Shown piece after piece: positions 1 through 6,364 of a stretch of DNA of 6,364 nucleotides. The translations under genes were made by a program, and so were the position numbers. Source of the stretch: Candidatus Faecivivens stercorigallinarum (GTDB lineage: Bacteria > Bacillota > Clostridia > Oscillospirales > Ruminococcaceae); contig DVLN01000018.1 of NCBI GenBank assembly GCA_018715465.1, forward strand, positions 1 through 6,364, written 5' to 3'. Within the stretch, counting starts at the first letter, position 1. Each line of letters opens with the position of its first letter. A model generated the notes under the pieces. The model was not told the DNA's origin and searched no databases. It worked only from the letters and a program-made list of their open reading frames with translations.

Positions 1-41
1 GATAATGGCCTCATAGCCGCTTTCTTGTCTTAAGGGTAGGA

Positions 42-167
42 ATGGATTTCAAGATCCGCTGCACCGGCTGCGGCCATGAAATTATGATCCCCCGCGCAAA
101 GGCAGAAAAAGGGGTGCGCAAAGTGGAAAAAAATACCGCTGCCGGCAATCTTGATCAGAAGGAATAA
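42..167 (+). CDS. DUF951-type small zinc-ribbon-like protein, 5'-truncated or disrupted
   Basis: From the ATG at 42 this frame gives 41 residues, beginning MDFKIRCTGCGHEIMIPRAK. They match the C-terminal two thirds of DUF951 proteins (usually about 60-70 residues), including the CxxCGH knuckle at residues 7-12 and the basic tail (RAKAEKGVRKVEK). The function of the family is unknown; cysteine spacing suggests metal or nucleic-acid binding. Upstream of the ATG the same frame still reads FLVLRVG, which is also family-like, so the ATG is probably an internal methionine of the ancestral gene. However, TAA at 3-5 closes the frame, and the expected HPCGS motif appears only as PH-SR. The fragment may therefore be a pseudogene, a shortened protein started at 42 (weak AAGGG at 32-36), or a sequence-edge error. 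Its stop lies 5 bases before prfA, and prfA's ribosome site overlaps its 3' end, so the two are probably translationally coupled. Confidence 0.6.
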   Translation: MDFKIRCTGCGHEIMIPRAKAEKGVRKVEKNTAAGNLDQKE

Positions 168-172
168 AAATT

Positions 173-1234
173 ATGTTGGAAAGACTAAATCAGGTCGCTG
201 AACATTATGAACAGCTGGAAGCCAGGCTTTCTGTCCCAGGTCTTTCGGCTGCTGAAATGGCAGTGCTGATGAAGGAATACAGCTCACTTACCCCGCTGTA
301 TGAAAAGATCACCGCTTACAAGGCTGCATTGCAGGAGGCCGATGAAGCACGACAGCTGATGGACGGCGAAAAGGACCCGGAGATGAAAAACTTTTTGCAG
401 CAGACCCATTCGGCTGCCGTCGAAAAGGCGGACATGCTGCGGGATGAAATTCAAATCCTGCTGCTGCCGCAGGACCCCCGCAACCAGAAAAATGTCATCA
501 TGGAAATCCGCGGCGGTGCAGGCGGTGAAGAGGCTGCCCTTTTTGCCGGAACACTCAGCCGGATGTACAGCATGTACGCGGCCAGACAGGGCTGGCGGAT
601 GGAAGTGATCAACGCAAATCCGACAGAACTGGGTGGATATAAGGAAATCTCCTTTTCGATCGAAGGAGACGGCGCATTCTCCCGGCTGAAATTCGAGTCG
701 GGTGTCCACCGGGTCCAGCGTGTCCCTGAAACCGAAACACAGGGACGTATCCACACCTCGACTGTCACGGTCGCTGTGTTGGCCGAAGCGGATGAGGTTG
801 AGCTGGAGATCGACCCGTCCGAGCTGAAAATTGACACCTACCGTTCCAGCGGCGCAGGCGGACAGCATGTCAACAAGACGGAATCCGCCATCCGTATCAC
901 CCATCTTCCGACCGGGATGGTGGTTGAATGTCAGGATGAACGCAGCCAGTACAAGAATAAGGATCGGGCTATGAAGATCCTGCGGGCACGGCTGTTGGAC
1001 AAGAAACAGCAGGAACAGGATGCTGCAATCGCCGCTGAACGCAAAACACAGGTTGGCAGCGGTGACCGATCGGAACGTATCCGCACCTACAACTTCCCGC
1101 AGGGAAGAGTCAGTGACCATCGCATCGGACTGACGCTGTACAAGCTGGACAACTTCCTCAACGGGGACATGGATGAGATTATCAACGCGCTGATCAGCGA
1201 TGCGCAGGCAAAACTGCTCGCTCATCAGGAATGA
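173..1234 (+). CDS. prfA: Peptide chain release factor 1 (RF1)
   Basis: Cytoplasmic class I release factor that reads UAA and UAG in the ribosomal A site and triggers peptidyl-tRNA hydrolysis. The 353 residues are a normal RF1 length. The N-terminal part (about 1-100) is the helical domain 1. The codon-recognition tripeptide is PET at 185-187, in the context RVPETETQGRIHTS; RF1 carries PxT here, where RF2 carries SPF. The GGQ catalytic motif is at 229-231 (SSGAGGQHVNKTESA); its glutamine is normally methylated by PrmC, whose gene is not in this window although it is often near prfA in Firmicutes. The C-terminal segment RIRTYNFPQGRVSDHRIG (302-319) is also typical. The ATG at 173 is supported by AAGGA at 159-163, nine bases upstream. 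It follows the DUF951 frame by 5 bases and precedes the Sua5-type gene by 48 bases, an arrangement common in Firmicutes. Confidence 0.98.
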   Translation: MLERLNQVAEHYEQLEARLSVPGLSAAEMAVLMKEYSSLTPLYEKITAYKAALQEADEARQLMDGEKDPEMKNFLQQTHSAAVEKADMLRDEIQILLLPQDPRNQKNVIMEIRGGAGGEEAALFAGTLSRMYSMYAARQGWRMEVINANPTELGGYKEISFSIEGDGAFSRLKFESGVHRVQRVPETETQGRIHTSTVTVAVLAEADEVELEIDPSELKIDTYRSSGAGGQHVNKTESAIRITHLPTGMVVECQDERSQYKNKDRAMKILRARLLDKKQQEQDAAIAAERKTQVGSGDRSERIRTYNFPQGRVSDHRIGLTLYKLDNFLNGDMDEIINALISDAQAKLLAHQE

Positions 1235-1282
1235 ATATCTGACTGCAGGATTACACATAAGCAAAAAGGACTGTACAACAAA

Positions 1283-2320
1283 ATGGAAAAATGGAAAACG
1301 CAGGTTCTGCCTCCGGATGAAGCAAATATCCGGTTGGCCGCCGAACTGCTGAATCAGGGTGAGGTTGTCGGTTTCCCGACAGAAACGGTGTATGGATTGG
1401 CAGCAAATGCATTTGACCCGCAGGCGGTCGCCAAAATCTTTGCCGCCAAGGGACGCCCGCAGGACAACCCGCTGATCGTGCATATTGCTTCGATGGAGAT
1501 GCTTCCCCCGCTGGTCAAGGACCCGCCGGCACTCGCCTTTCAGCTGGCGGAAAAGTTCTGGCCGGGCCCAATGACAATGATTCTTCCCCGCTCAGAACGG
1601 CTGGGAGATGAAGTGTCGGCTGGTTTGCCGACTGTGGGTATCCGTTACCCTTCCAGCCCGACCGCACAGAAGATGATCCTTGCGTCCCAGCTGCCGCTGG
1701 CGGCTCCGAGCGGCAACCTCTCCGGTCACCCCTCCCCTACAACTGCCGCACATATGCTGCATGACATGGATACCCATATCCCGCTGATTATCGACGGCGG
1801 CGAATGCCAGGTCGGGTTGGAGTCGACTGTCATCCAGGTAATGGAAGACAGAGTTCGGCTGCTCCGGCCGGGTGGAATCACCGTTGAAATGCTGGAAGAG
1901 ATCTGCCCGGTCGAAATTGACCAGGGGGTTTTGCATGCAGTCGATGCAAATGCTAAAGTTGCTTCGCCTGGAATGAAGTACCGTCACTATGCGCCAATTG
2001 CCGAGGTGACCATTGTCGAAGGCGAACTTCCGGCATTTCAAAAGTATATGGAATCGGTCAAGGGCGATGGAGTCTATGCAATGGTATTCGACGGCGAAGA
2101 GGACGGACTCTGTGTTCCGACCCTTCCCTTCGGCCAGAGCGGACAGCCGGAGACACAGGCTCATCGGTTGTTCGACTTACTTCGGCAGTGTGACGATCTG
2201 GGTGCAAAAAAGGTGTTTGTACGCTCACCTGACCGGCATGGAATCGGACTGGCTGTCTACAACCGGCTGCTGCGTGCGGCGGCTTTCCGTATCGTGAAGC
2301 TGGACGATCGCAAGGATTGA
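1283..2320 (+). CDS. L-threonylcarbamoyladenylate synthase, Sua5/YwlC type (YrdC plus Sua5 domains)
   Basis: Makes threonylcarbamoyl-AMP from threonine, bicarbonate and ATP. TsaB/D/E then transfer the group to A37 of ANN-decoding tRNAs to make t6A. The 345-residue length is that of the long two-domain form. The YrdC domain spans about 12-205, with FPTETVYGLAANAF (31-44), AKGRPQDNPLIVHI (55-68), APSGNLSGHPSPTTAAH (141-157), GLESTVI (178-184) and LRPGGIT (194-200). The linker SPGMKYRHYAP (228-238) is the conserved segment that closes over the active site in Sua5 proteins. The Sua5 domain follows to the C-terminus and ends in the typical GIGLAVYNRLLRAAA (320-334). Start: ATG at 1283 with AAAGGA at 1265-1270, a slightly long spacing of 12 bases. 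In the APSANxSG-like loop the usual alanine is glycine (residue 144), probably tolerated. Its place just after prfA is a recurring Firmicute arrangement (compare ywlC in Bacillus). Confidence 0.96.
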   Translation: MEKWKTQVLPPDEANIRLAAELLNQGEVVGFPTETVYGLAANAFDPQAVAKIFAAKGRPQDNPLIVHIASMEMLPPLVKDPPALAFQLAEKFWPGPMTMILPRSERLGDEVSAGLPTVGIRYPSSPTAQKMILASQLPLAAPSGNLSGHPSPTTAAHMLHDMDTHIPLIIDGGECQVGLESTVIQVMEDRVRLLRPGGITVEMLEEICPVEIDQGVLHAVDANAKVASPGMKYRHYAPIAEVTIVEGELPAFQKYMESVKGDGVYAMVFDGEEDGLCVPTLPFGQSGQPETQAHRLFDLLRQCDDLGAKKVFVRSPDRHGIGLAVYNRLLRAAAFRIVKLDDRKD

Positions 2321-2350
2321 CCGCTATGCCGTATCACAACCATTCTTCCC

Positions 2351-2357
2351 AGGGAGG
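2351..2357 (+). promoter_or_regulatory. Ribosome binding site of the TTG-started coaE gene
   Basis: AGGGAGG lies 11 bases upstream of the TTG at 2369. No in-frame ATG or GTG gives a better start in the 48-base gap after the Sua5-type gene; the ATG at 2326 is in another frame. This site therefore supports a TTG start. Confidence 0.7.
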
Positions 2358-2368
2358 CTGCACAACGA

Positions 2369-3421
2369 TTGAAAAAGACTGCAAATAAAAACGCCCCGTT
2401 GGTCATCGGTTTAACCGGACAGACCGGCGCCGGCAAATCGACGGTGACACAGAGTTTTATAGAAAAGGGGTTTGCTGTCATCGACTGCGACCAGTTAACC
2501 CGTGAACTGCAAAGCCGCCCAGAGATCCTTTCGATGCTGGAAGCGGCATATGGCAGCCAGATCCTGCTGCAAGACGGGTCTCTCAACCGCAAAATGCTGG
2601 CGGCGATTGCTTTTTCTGAGCCAAAACAGACTGAAAAGCTCAACAAACTAATGCTTCCGCCGATCTGTGAGGAAATCAAACGCCGTATCGCCCAAGCACA
2701 GGCCGACGGCAAAAAGTACATCCTGCTGGACGCCCCCACCCTGTTTGAAAGCGGGCTGGACAAGATCTGTGACCGAAGGGTGTCGGTTCTCGCATCGGAA
2801 GAGGTCCGTCTTCAGCGCATCCTCGTGCGGGACAAGATCGACGAGCAGGCGGCCAGAAGAAGGATGTCTGCTCAGCATCCCGACAGCTATTATACCGTGC
2901 GTTCCGACTTTGTGCTGCGCAACAACGGCACCCGTGAGGAACTGCTGCGGGATGGACGATCGCTGGCGGATGAACTGACCCGCCCGGTCAACCAGGACGG
3001 CCGGACCGCAATTATCACGCTGGTTTGTATCATTTCGGTTATCGCGATCATCACCGGTATTTACCAGCTTACCTTTCGAATAGTCTACCAGCGGGATTAC
3101 CCCGCGACGGTTGCTGCTTTTTCCGAACAGACTGGTCTGCCGGAAAGCTATTATTTTGCCCTCGCATACTGTGGGCAGCCGGAAAGTGAAACTGATTTTT
3201 CCACCAGGCTGGAACCACTGTTTAAATATGCAGATGAAACTGACTTGAAGACCCTCAGCGTATTCTACTATGCTGGTGAACAACAGACGCTTGACTGGCT
3301 GGCTGACAGTGCTTACAGCACAGACGGGCTGAAACTGGATACCATCCCCGATGAAGCAGCTGAGGAATTCGCCGACAAGGTGGAAAGTGCACAGAAGATG
3401 TACCACAATCTGTATGAATGA
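2369..3421 (+). CDS. coaE: Dephospho-CoA kinase fused to a membrane helix and a degenerate lytic-transglycosylase-like domain
   Basis: Residues 10-204 form a complete dephospho-CoA kinase, which phosphorylates the 3'-OH of dephospho-CoA with ATP in the last step of CoA synthesis. The P-loop is GLTGQTGAGKST (14-25, Lys23). VIDCDQLTREL (37-47) matches the family DADxxxRE motif. The DAPTLFESGLD segment (121-131) and the lid arginine region RDKIDEQAARRRMSAQ (154-169) are present, followed by SDFVLRNNGT (179-188). CoaE normally stops near 200 residues, but this frame continues to 350. Residues 213-234 are a strongly hydrophobic predicted membrane helix. Residues 237-349 resemble a Slt/lysozyme-like lytic transglycosylase: YPATVAAFSEQTGLPESYYFALAY aligns with the segment leading to the catalytic Glu, and YYAG plus WLADSAYSTDGLKLDTIP with the C-terminal AYNAG and IPFPET region. 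The catalytic Glu and the GLMQ region are missing, so the domain is probably enzymatically dead. The kinase should lie in the cytoplasm and the tail outside. The TTG start is preceded by AGGGAGG. A sequencing artefact joining two genes is possible, but it would not explain the lost catalytic residue. Confidence 0.93.
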   Translation: MKKTANKNAPLVIGLTGQTGAGKSTVTQSFIEKGFAVIDCDQLTRELQSRPEILSMLEAAYGSQILLQDGSLNRKMLAAIAFSEPKQTEKLNKLMLPPICEEIKRRIAQAQADGKKYILLDAPTLFESGLDKICDRRVSVLASEEVRLQRILVRDKIDEQAARRRMSAQHPDSYYTVRSDFVLRNNGTREELLRDGRSLADELTRPVNQDGRTAIITLVCIISVIAIITGIYQLTFRIVYQRDYPATVAAFSEQTGLPESYYFALAYCGQPESETDFSTRLEPLFKYADETDLKTLSVFYYAGEQQTLDWLADSAYSTDGLKLDTIPDEAAEEFADKVESAQKMYHNLYE

Positions 3422-3473
3422 GAATCCGGGCGAAAGACAAAAATGTCCAATGCCCTGATCATAGAAAAAATTT

Positions 3474-3479
3474 AGGAGG
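3474..3479 (+). promoter_or_regulatory. Strong ribosome binding site that sets the M18 aminopeptidase start
   Basis: A perfect AGGAGG sits nine bases before the ATG at 3489. A TTG at 3480 is in frame but directly abuts this site, so it cannot be the start. This fixes the protein at 463 residues and suggests efficient translation. Confidence 0.88.
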
Positions 3480-3488
3480 TTGTTCAGA

Positions 3489-4880
3489 ATGGATTCTGTA
3501 CAGGAACTGAAAAACAAGCTGTTTTTCCAGAAAGAAAACGGCTGCCTGACCCGCACCGACGAGGAACTCAAAGCGGCAGACAGCTTTTGTGAAGATTATA
3601 AGGCATTTCTTGACGCCGGTAAGACCGAGCGGGAATGTGTGACCGAGGCGGTACGTTTGGCGGAAGAAAAAGGCTACCGCCCTTATGACCCCTCTGTCAA
3701 GGTCAACCCTGGAGACAAGGTCTACCTCAACAACCGCGGCAAATCGCTGGTTGTCTGCCAGATCGGTTCCGAACCGCTGGAAAACGGCGCGCTGATCATG
3801 GCTGCTCATATCGACTCCCCCCGTCTGGACATTAAACAGGTTCCGCTGTATGAAGATAAGGAACTCGCGATGCTCAAGACTCATTACTACGGCGGTATCA
3901 AAAAATATCAGTGGACTGCTATTCCGCTTGCGCTCCACGGTGTTATTATCCGCAAAGACCTGTCGGTTGTCACCGTCGCAATTGGCGAAGATGATTCTGA
4001 TCCTGTTTTCTGTGTCACCGACCTGCTCCCCCATCTGGCTGCTGAACAGATGAAACGCCCTGCTGGCGAGATTATCAAGGGTGAAGAACTCAATATCCTG
4101 ATCGGCTCCCGCCCCTTCCGCACTGATGAAAAGAGTGACCGTGTCAAACTGAATATCGCCAACATCCTGTTTGAGAAATACGGCATCACCGAAGCGGACT
4201 TCCTGTCGGCTGAACTGGAGATCGTCCCTGCCTTCAAGGCACGCGATATCGGCTTTGACCGGAGCATGATTGGCTCTTACGGCCAGGATGACCGTGTCTG
4301 TGGCTACCCTGCTCTGCGTGCACTGCTTGACTGTGAAACTGTACCCGCTCATACCCAGGTCGTCCTGCTCGCCGACAAAGAAGAGATCGGCAGCTGCGGC
4401 GCAACCGGTATGAAGGGCGCTTTCCTGCGCTATTTCTTTGACAACATCGGCGCTCACTATGGCATTGCAGGCCACACCATCCTGTCAGCTTCCAAGTGCC
4501 TGTCGGCAGACGTCGGCGCTGCTGTTGACCCCACCTTTGCAGATGCACATGAAAAGATGAACGCTGCTTACCTGAACTATGGCCCCGTTATTATGAAGTT
4601 TACCGGTTCCAGAGGAAAAGGTGGTTCCAACGATGCTTCTGCTGAATTTATGGCAGAAGTCAGAAAGACACTGGATGATGCAAACATCGTTTGGCAGACC
4701 TCTGAGCTGGGCAGAGTCGACCTCGGCGGCGGCGGAACCGTTGCGGCATATATCGCCGAACTGGATGTCGACACCATCGACATCGGTGTCCCGGTGCTGA
4801 GCATGCACGCTCCGTTTGAGATCACCTCCAAACTGGACGTTTACGAGATGTATCGTGCGTTCGGCGCATTCATCAAGTAA
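3489..4880 (+). CDS. M18-family metallo-aminopeptidase (aspartyl aminopeptidase / aminopeptidase 1 type)
   Basis: A cytoplasmic di-zinc exopeptidase that removes N-terminal residues from peptides. M18 enzymes often prefer Asp or Glu, but preference cannot be read from this sequence. The expected metal-site segments all occur in order (numbering from the ATG at 3489): AAHIDSPRLDIK with His107 and Asp109; GSYGQDDRVCGYPAL with bridging Asp267; ADKEEIGSCGATG with the catalytic pair Glu298/Glu299; LSADVGAAVDPTFADAH with Asp341; and VLSMHAPFEITSKLD with His440. The insert between the first and second motifs (about 120-250) corresponds to the family dimerisation/lid domain. Length (463) is normal for the family. 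No signal peptide or membrane segment is visible. The gene lies 67 bases after coaE with no terminator between them, so it may be the last gene of the operon. Its much stronger ribosome site suggests it is translated independently of coaE. Confidence 0.95.
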   Translation: MDSVQELKNKLFFQKENGCLTRTDEELKAADSFCEDYKAFLDAGKTERECVTEAVRLAEEKGYRPYDPSVKVNPGDKVYLNNRGKSLVVCQIGSEPLENGALIMAAHIDSPRLDIKQVPLYEDKELAMLKTHYYGGIKKYQWTAIPLALHGVIIRKDLSVVTVAIGEDDSDPVFCVTDLLPHLAAEQMKRPAGEIIKGEELNILIGSRPFRTDEKSDRVKLNIANILFEKYGITEADFLSAELEIVPAFKARDIGFDRSMIGSYGQDDRVCGYPALRALLDCETVPAHTQVVLLADKEEIGSCGATGMKGAFLRYFFDNIGAHYGIAGHTILSASKCLSADVGAAVDPTFADAHEKMNAAYLNYGPVIMKFTGSRGKGGSNDASAEFMAEVRKTLDDANIVWQTSELGRVDLGGGGTVAAYIAELDVDTIDIGVPVLSMHAPFEITSKLDVYEMYRAFGAFIK

Positions 4881-4892
4881 TCAATAGATTGC

Positions 4893-4930
4893 AAAAAGAG
4901 GAGATGCAGCCCTTGCTGTATCTCCTCTTT
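4893..4930 (-). terminator. Intrinsic terminator hairpin favouring the - strand (permease) transcript
   Basis: A 15-bp stem pairs 4895-4909 with 4916-4930 around a 6-base loop, with a single G-T wobble. Read on the - strand the stem runs into five T's (complement of 4893-4897) and then GC. Read on the + strand only the three T's of the stem itself are present before CCGC. It therefore fits best as the terminator of the permease transcript, with possible weaker activity on the + strand just after the aminopeptidase stop. Confidence 0.75.
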
Positions 4931-4953
4931 CCGCTTGTAAATGACTATGACAA

Positions 4954-4988
4954 AACCGCTGCCCAATACGGACAGCGGTTGATTTTTT
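4954..4988 (+). terminator. Intrinsic terminator of the + strand gene cluster
   Basis: AACCGCTG (4954-4961) pairs perfectly with CAGCGGTT (4973-4980). Two more C-G pairs follow after one C/A mismatch, around a 5-base loop AATAC. On the + strand the stem is followed by GA and six T's (4983-4988), a good rho-independent signal about 75 bases beyond the aminopeptidase stop. On the - strand only a run of four T's, half inside the stem, follows the hairpin. Confidence 0.8.
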
Positions 4989-4997
4989 GAGCAGGAA

Positions 4998-6364
4998 TTA
5001 CGCTTCTTTCGGAGCAGCACCCTCATGATCTTTTGGGATCGCGACATTCATGATGATCGCCGCCAGTGCAGCCGGTACAATACCAGAACCACCGAAGATA
5101 TACTGGATGGTCAGCGGCATAAACGCCAGTGCGCTCGCGCTGCTGCCCAGGCCATAGCCAAGACCGATTGCAACCGATACGATTGTGATGGTACGAGGGG
5201 TAACCTTTTCCTTGGTAATCAGCTGAATACCGGACATGACGATCGAAGCAAACATCATGACCGCTGCGCCGCCCAGAACCGACTGGGGCATGATCGAAAC
5301 CAGCGCTGCCAGCTTGGGGAACAGTCCGCACAGAACTAGGAAGCCAGCACCCATCGCAATGCAGTAACGATTGACAACCTTGGTCATCGCAATCAGGCCA
5401 ACATTCTGAGAGAAGGAGGTGTTGGGCAGTACGCCGAACAGGGCTGCAAACGAAGAGCCCAGACCGTCACAGGTGACCGAACCGGAAAGCTCACGGTCGG
5501 TCGCTTCACGGCCAAGACCGCCTTCGGTGATACCGGAGGTATCGCCGACCGTCTCAACTGCTGTGACAACGAACATAATGCACATTGGAAGGATTGTACT
5601 CAGGCTGAAAGTCGGTTTGACCGGCAGGATGCTGGGAAGTGAAAACCAGCTCGCCTGTGCAACTTTATCCCAGTTAAGTACCCAGGAACATGTCTTCTCA
5701 ACCCCATCTGCACCAATATAGGTAGTAGGCAGAATCAGCATCATGATGCCGCAGACGATATATCCGACGACAACGCCGATCAGGATGGCCGAATTGCTGG
5801 TAATGCCTTTGGTAAAGTGTTTGCAGACGATGATGGTCACCAGTACCACAGTACCGACAAACAGATTGGGCAATGAACCAAAGTCACCCACGCCGCTGCC
5901 GCCAGCAAAGGAATTGATACCGACCGAAATCAGCGACAGGCCGATTGCCAGTACTACGGTACCGGTTACAACCGCAGGGAAAAACTTCCGAAGAGGTTTC
6001 AGGAAAAAGCCGAGCACCGTCTCAAACAGACCGCCGACAAAGCATGCCCCCATCAGCGCGGCATAGGAAGCGATTCCGCCGCCGGTCATCGCAACGATAT
6101 TGTTGCAGATCCCGATAAAACCGGAACTGGTTCCCATAACAATCGGAAGTTTGGCGCCGATCGGCCCGATGGTAAACAGCTGCACCAGCGTAACCAGACC
6201 CGCTACCAGCATCGCGTTTTGCAGAATCGAGACCTGAAGATCCCCCAATGAACAGGCACCGGCGATCAGGATGATCGGTGTCAGGTTGCCGGCGAACATT
6301 GCCAGCACATGCTGAAGTCCCAGCAGAATTGCTTTCCCGAGAGGTACACGGCCGTCCAGCCGGT
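4998..6364 (-). CDS. NCS2-family nucleobase permease (uracil-xanthine permease family), N-terminus cut by the window edge
   Basis: A polytopic inner-membrane symporter that brings in nucleobases with a cation. The frame is open from the right edge (first complete codon at 6362) to TAA at 5000-4998, giving 454 visible residues that begin RLDGRVPLGKAILLGLQHVL. Only a short N-terminal segment should be missing. Many hydrophobic helices are visible, in line with the 14-helix fold. Family marks (visible-residue numbering) are the QH pair in helix 1 (17-18), the conserved Glu of ETVGDTSGI (Glu270, equivalent to the substrate-binding Glu of XanQ), and the NAT signature SQNVGLIAMTK (318-328). Gln at the first signature position is usual in xanthine/urate transporters, while uracil transporters have Glu, so I infer a purine substrate; PbuX is the nearest well-known relative. 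The C-terminus is short and charged (PKDHEGAAPKEA). The promoter, and any purine riboswitch, would lie beyond the window. The gene converges on the aminopeptidase gene. Confidence 0.94.
   Translation of the reverse strand, partial: RLDGRVPLGKAILLGLQHVLAMFAGNLTPIILIAGACSLGDLQVSILQNAMLVAGLVTLVQLFTIGPIGAKLPIVMGTSSGFIGICNNIVAMTGGGIASYAALMGACFVGGLFETVLGFFLKPLRKFFPAVVTGTVVLAIGLSLISVGINSFAGGSGVGDFGSLPNLFVGTVVLVTIIVCKHFTKGITSNSAILIGVVVGYIVCGIMMLILPTTYIGADGVEKTCSWVLNWDKVAQASWFSLPSILPVKPTFSLSTILPMCIMFVVTAVETVGDTSGITEGGLGREATDRELSGSVTCDGLGSSFAALFGVLPNTSFSQNVGLIAMTKVVNRYCIAMGAGFLVLCGLFPKLAALVSIMPQSVLGGAAVMMFASIVMSGIQLITKEKVTPRTITIVSVAIGLGYGLGSSASALAFMPLTIQYIFGGSGIVPAALAAIIMNVAIPKDHEGAAPKEA

Noticed and set aside
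1235..1282. Possible terminator or promoter between prfA and the Sua5-type gene
   Set aside because: No stable hairpin with a U-tract and no recognisable -35/-10 pair is present; only the ribosome site is supported.
284..1483. Long open frame on the - strand opposite prfA and the start of the Sua5-type gene
   Set aside because: It mirrors two clearly identified + strand genes, has Cys/His/Arg-rich composition with no recognisable domain, and is explained by codon bias of the sense genes.
3422..3473. Possible promoter ahead of the aminopeptidase (AAGACA ... CATAGA)
   Set aside because: Both boxes match the consensus poorly and their 20-base spacing is too long. The small GACA/TGTC hairpin nearby has only a 4-bp stem.
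3480..3488. Earlier in-frame TTG start for the aminopeptidase
   Set aside because: The TTG directly touches the AGGAGG site, leaving no spacing. The ATG nine bases downstream of the site is clearly preferred.
3459..4475. Long open frame on the - strand opposite the aminopeptidase gene
   Set aside because: The sense strand encodes a complete M18 enzyme with all metal ligands. The antisense product has no family motif and no ribosome site was evident.
5025..6066. Several + strand open frames of about 100 codons inside the permease gene
   Set aside because: They are low-complexity Thr/Pro/Arg-rich shadows of a well-supported membrane protein on the other strand.

Overview
The window is a stretch of ordinary bacterial chromosome, most likely from a clostridial Firmicute of the Oscillospirales/Ruminococcaceae type. 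I infer this from the protein flavours (DUF951 next to prfA, a two-domain Sua5-type synthase, clostridial M18 aminopeptidase), purine-rich Shine-Dalgarno sites, a TTG start and a moderately GC-rich composition. No phage, transposon, CRISPR or RNA gene was seen.

Layout. Five genes run on the + strand: the tail of a DUF951 zinc-ribbon-like protein (42-167), prfA for release factor 1 (173-1234), an L-threonylcarbamoyladenylate synthase (1283-2320), a dephospho-CoA kinase with an unusual C-terminal extension (2369-3421), and an M18 metallo-aminopeptidase (3489-4880). Gaps are 5, 48, 48 and 67 bases. No terminator or convincing promoter lies between them, so they could be one transcript. A convergent gene on the - strand (4998 to the right edge, its 5' end cut off) encodes an NCS2 nucleobase permease, probably purine-type. 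The 117 bases between the convergent genes hold two hairpins. Each has its better U-tract on the side that would stop the transcript arriving from the farther gene.

Function. The + cluster is housekeeping: translation termination (RF1), the first step of t6A modification of ANN-decoding tRNAs, the last step of CoA synthesis, and peptide turnover. The permease imports nucleobases.

Most notable. The dephospho-CoA kinase is about 350 residues instead of about 200. After an intact kinase domain it has one predicted membrane helix, then a region resembling a Slt-type lytic transglycosylase that has lost its catalytic glutamate and about half of the catalytic core. This looks like a fusion of two neighbouring genes in which the second has decayed or been repurposed. 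A secondary oddity is the DUF951 gene: family similarity continues upstream of its ATG, but an in-frame stop interrupts it and the usual PCG motif is absent.
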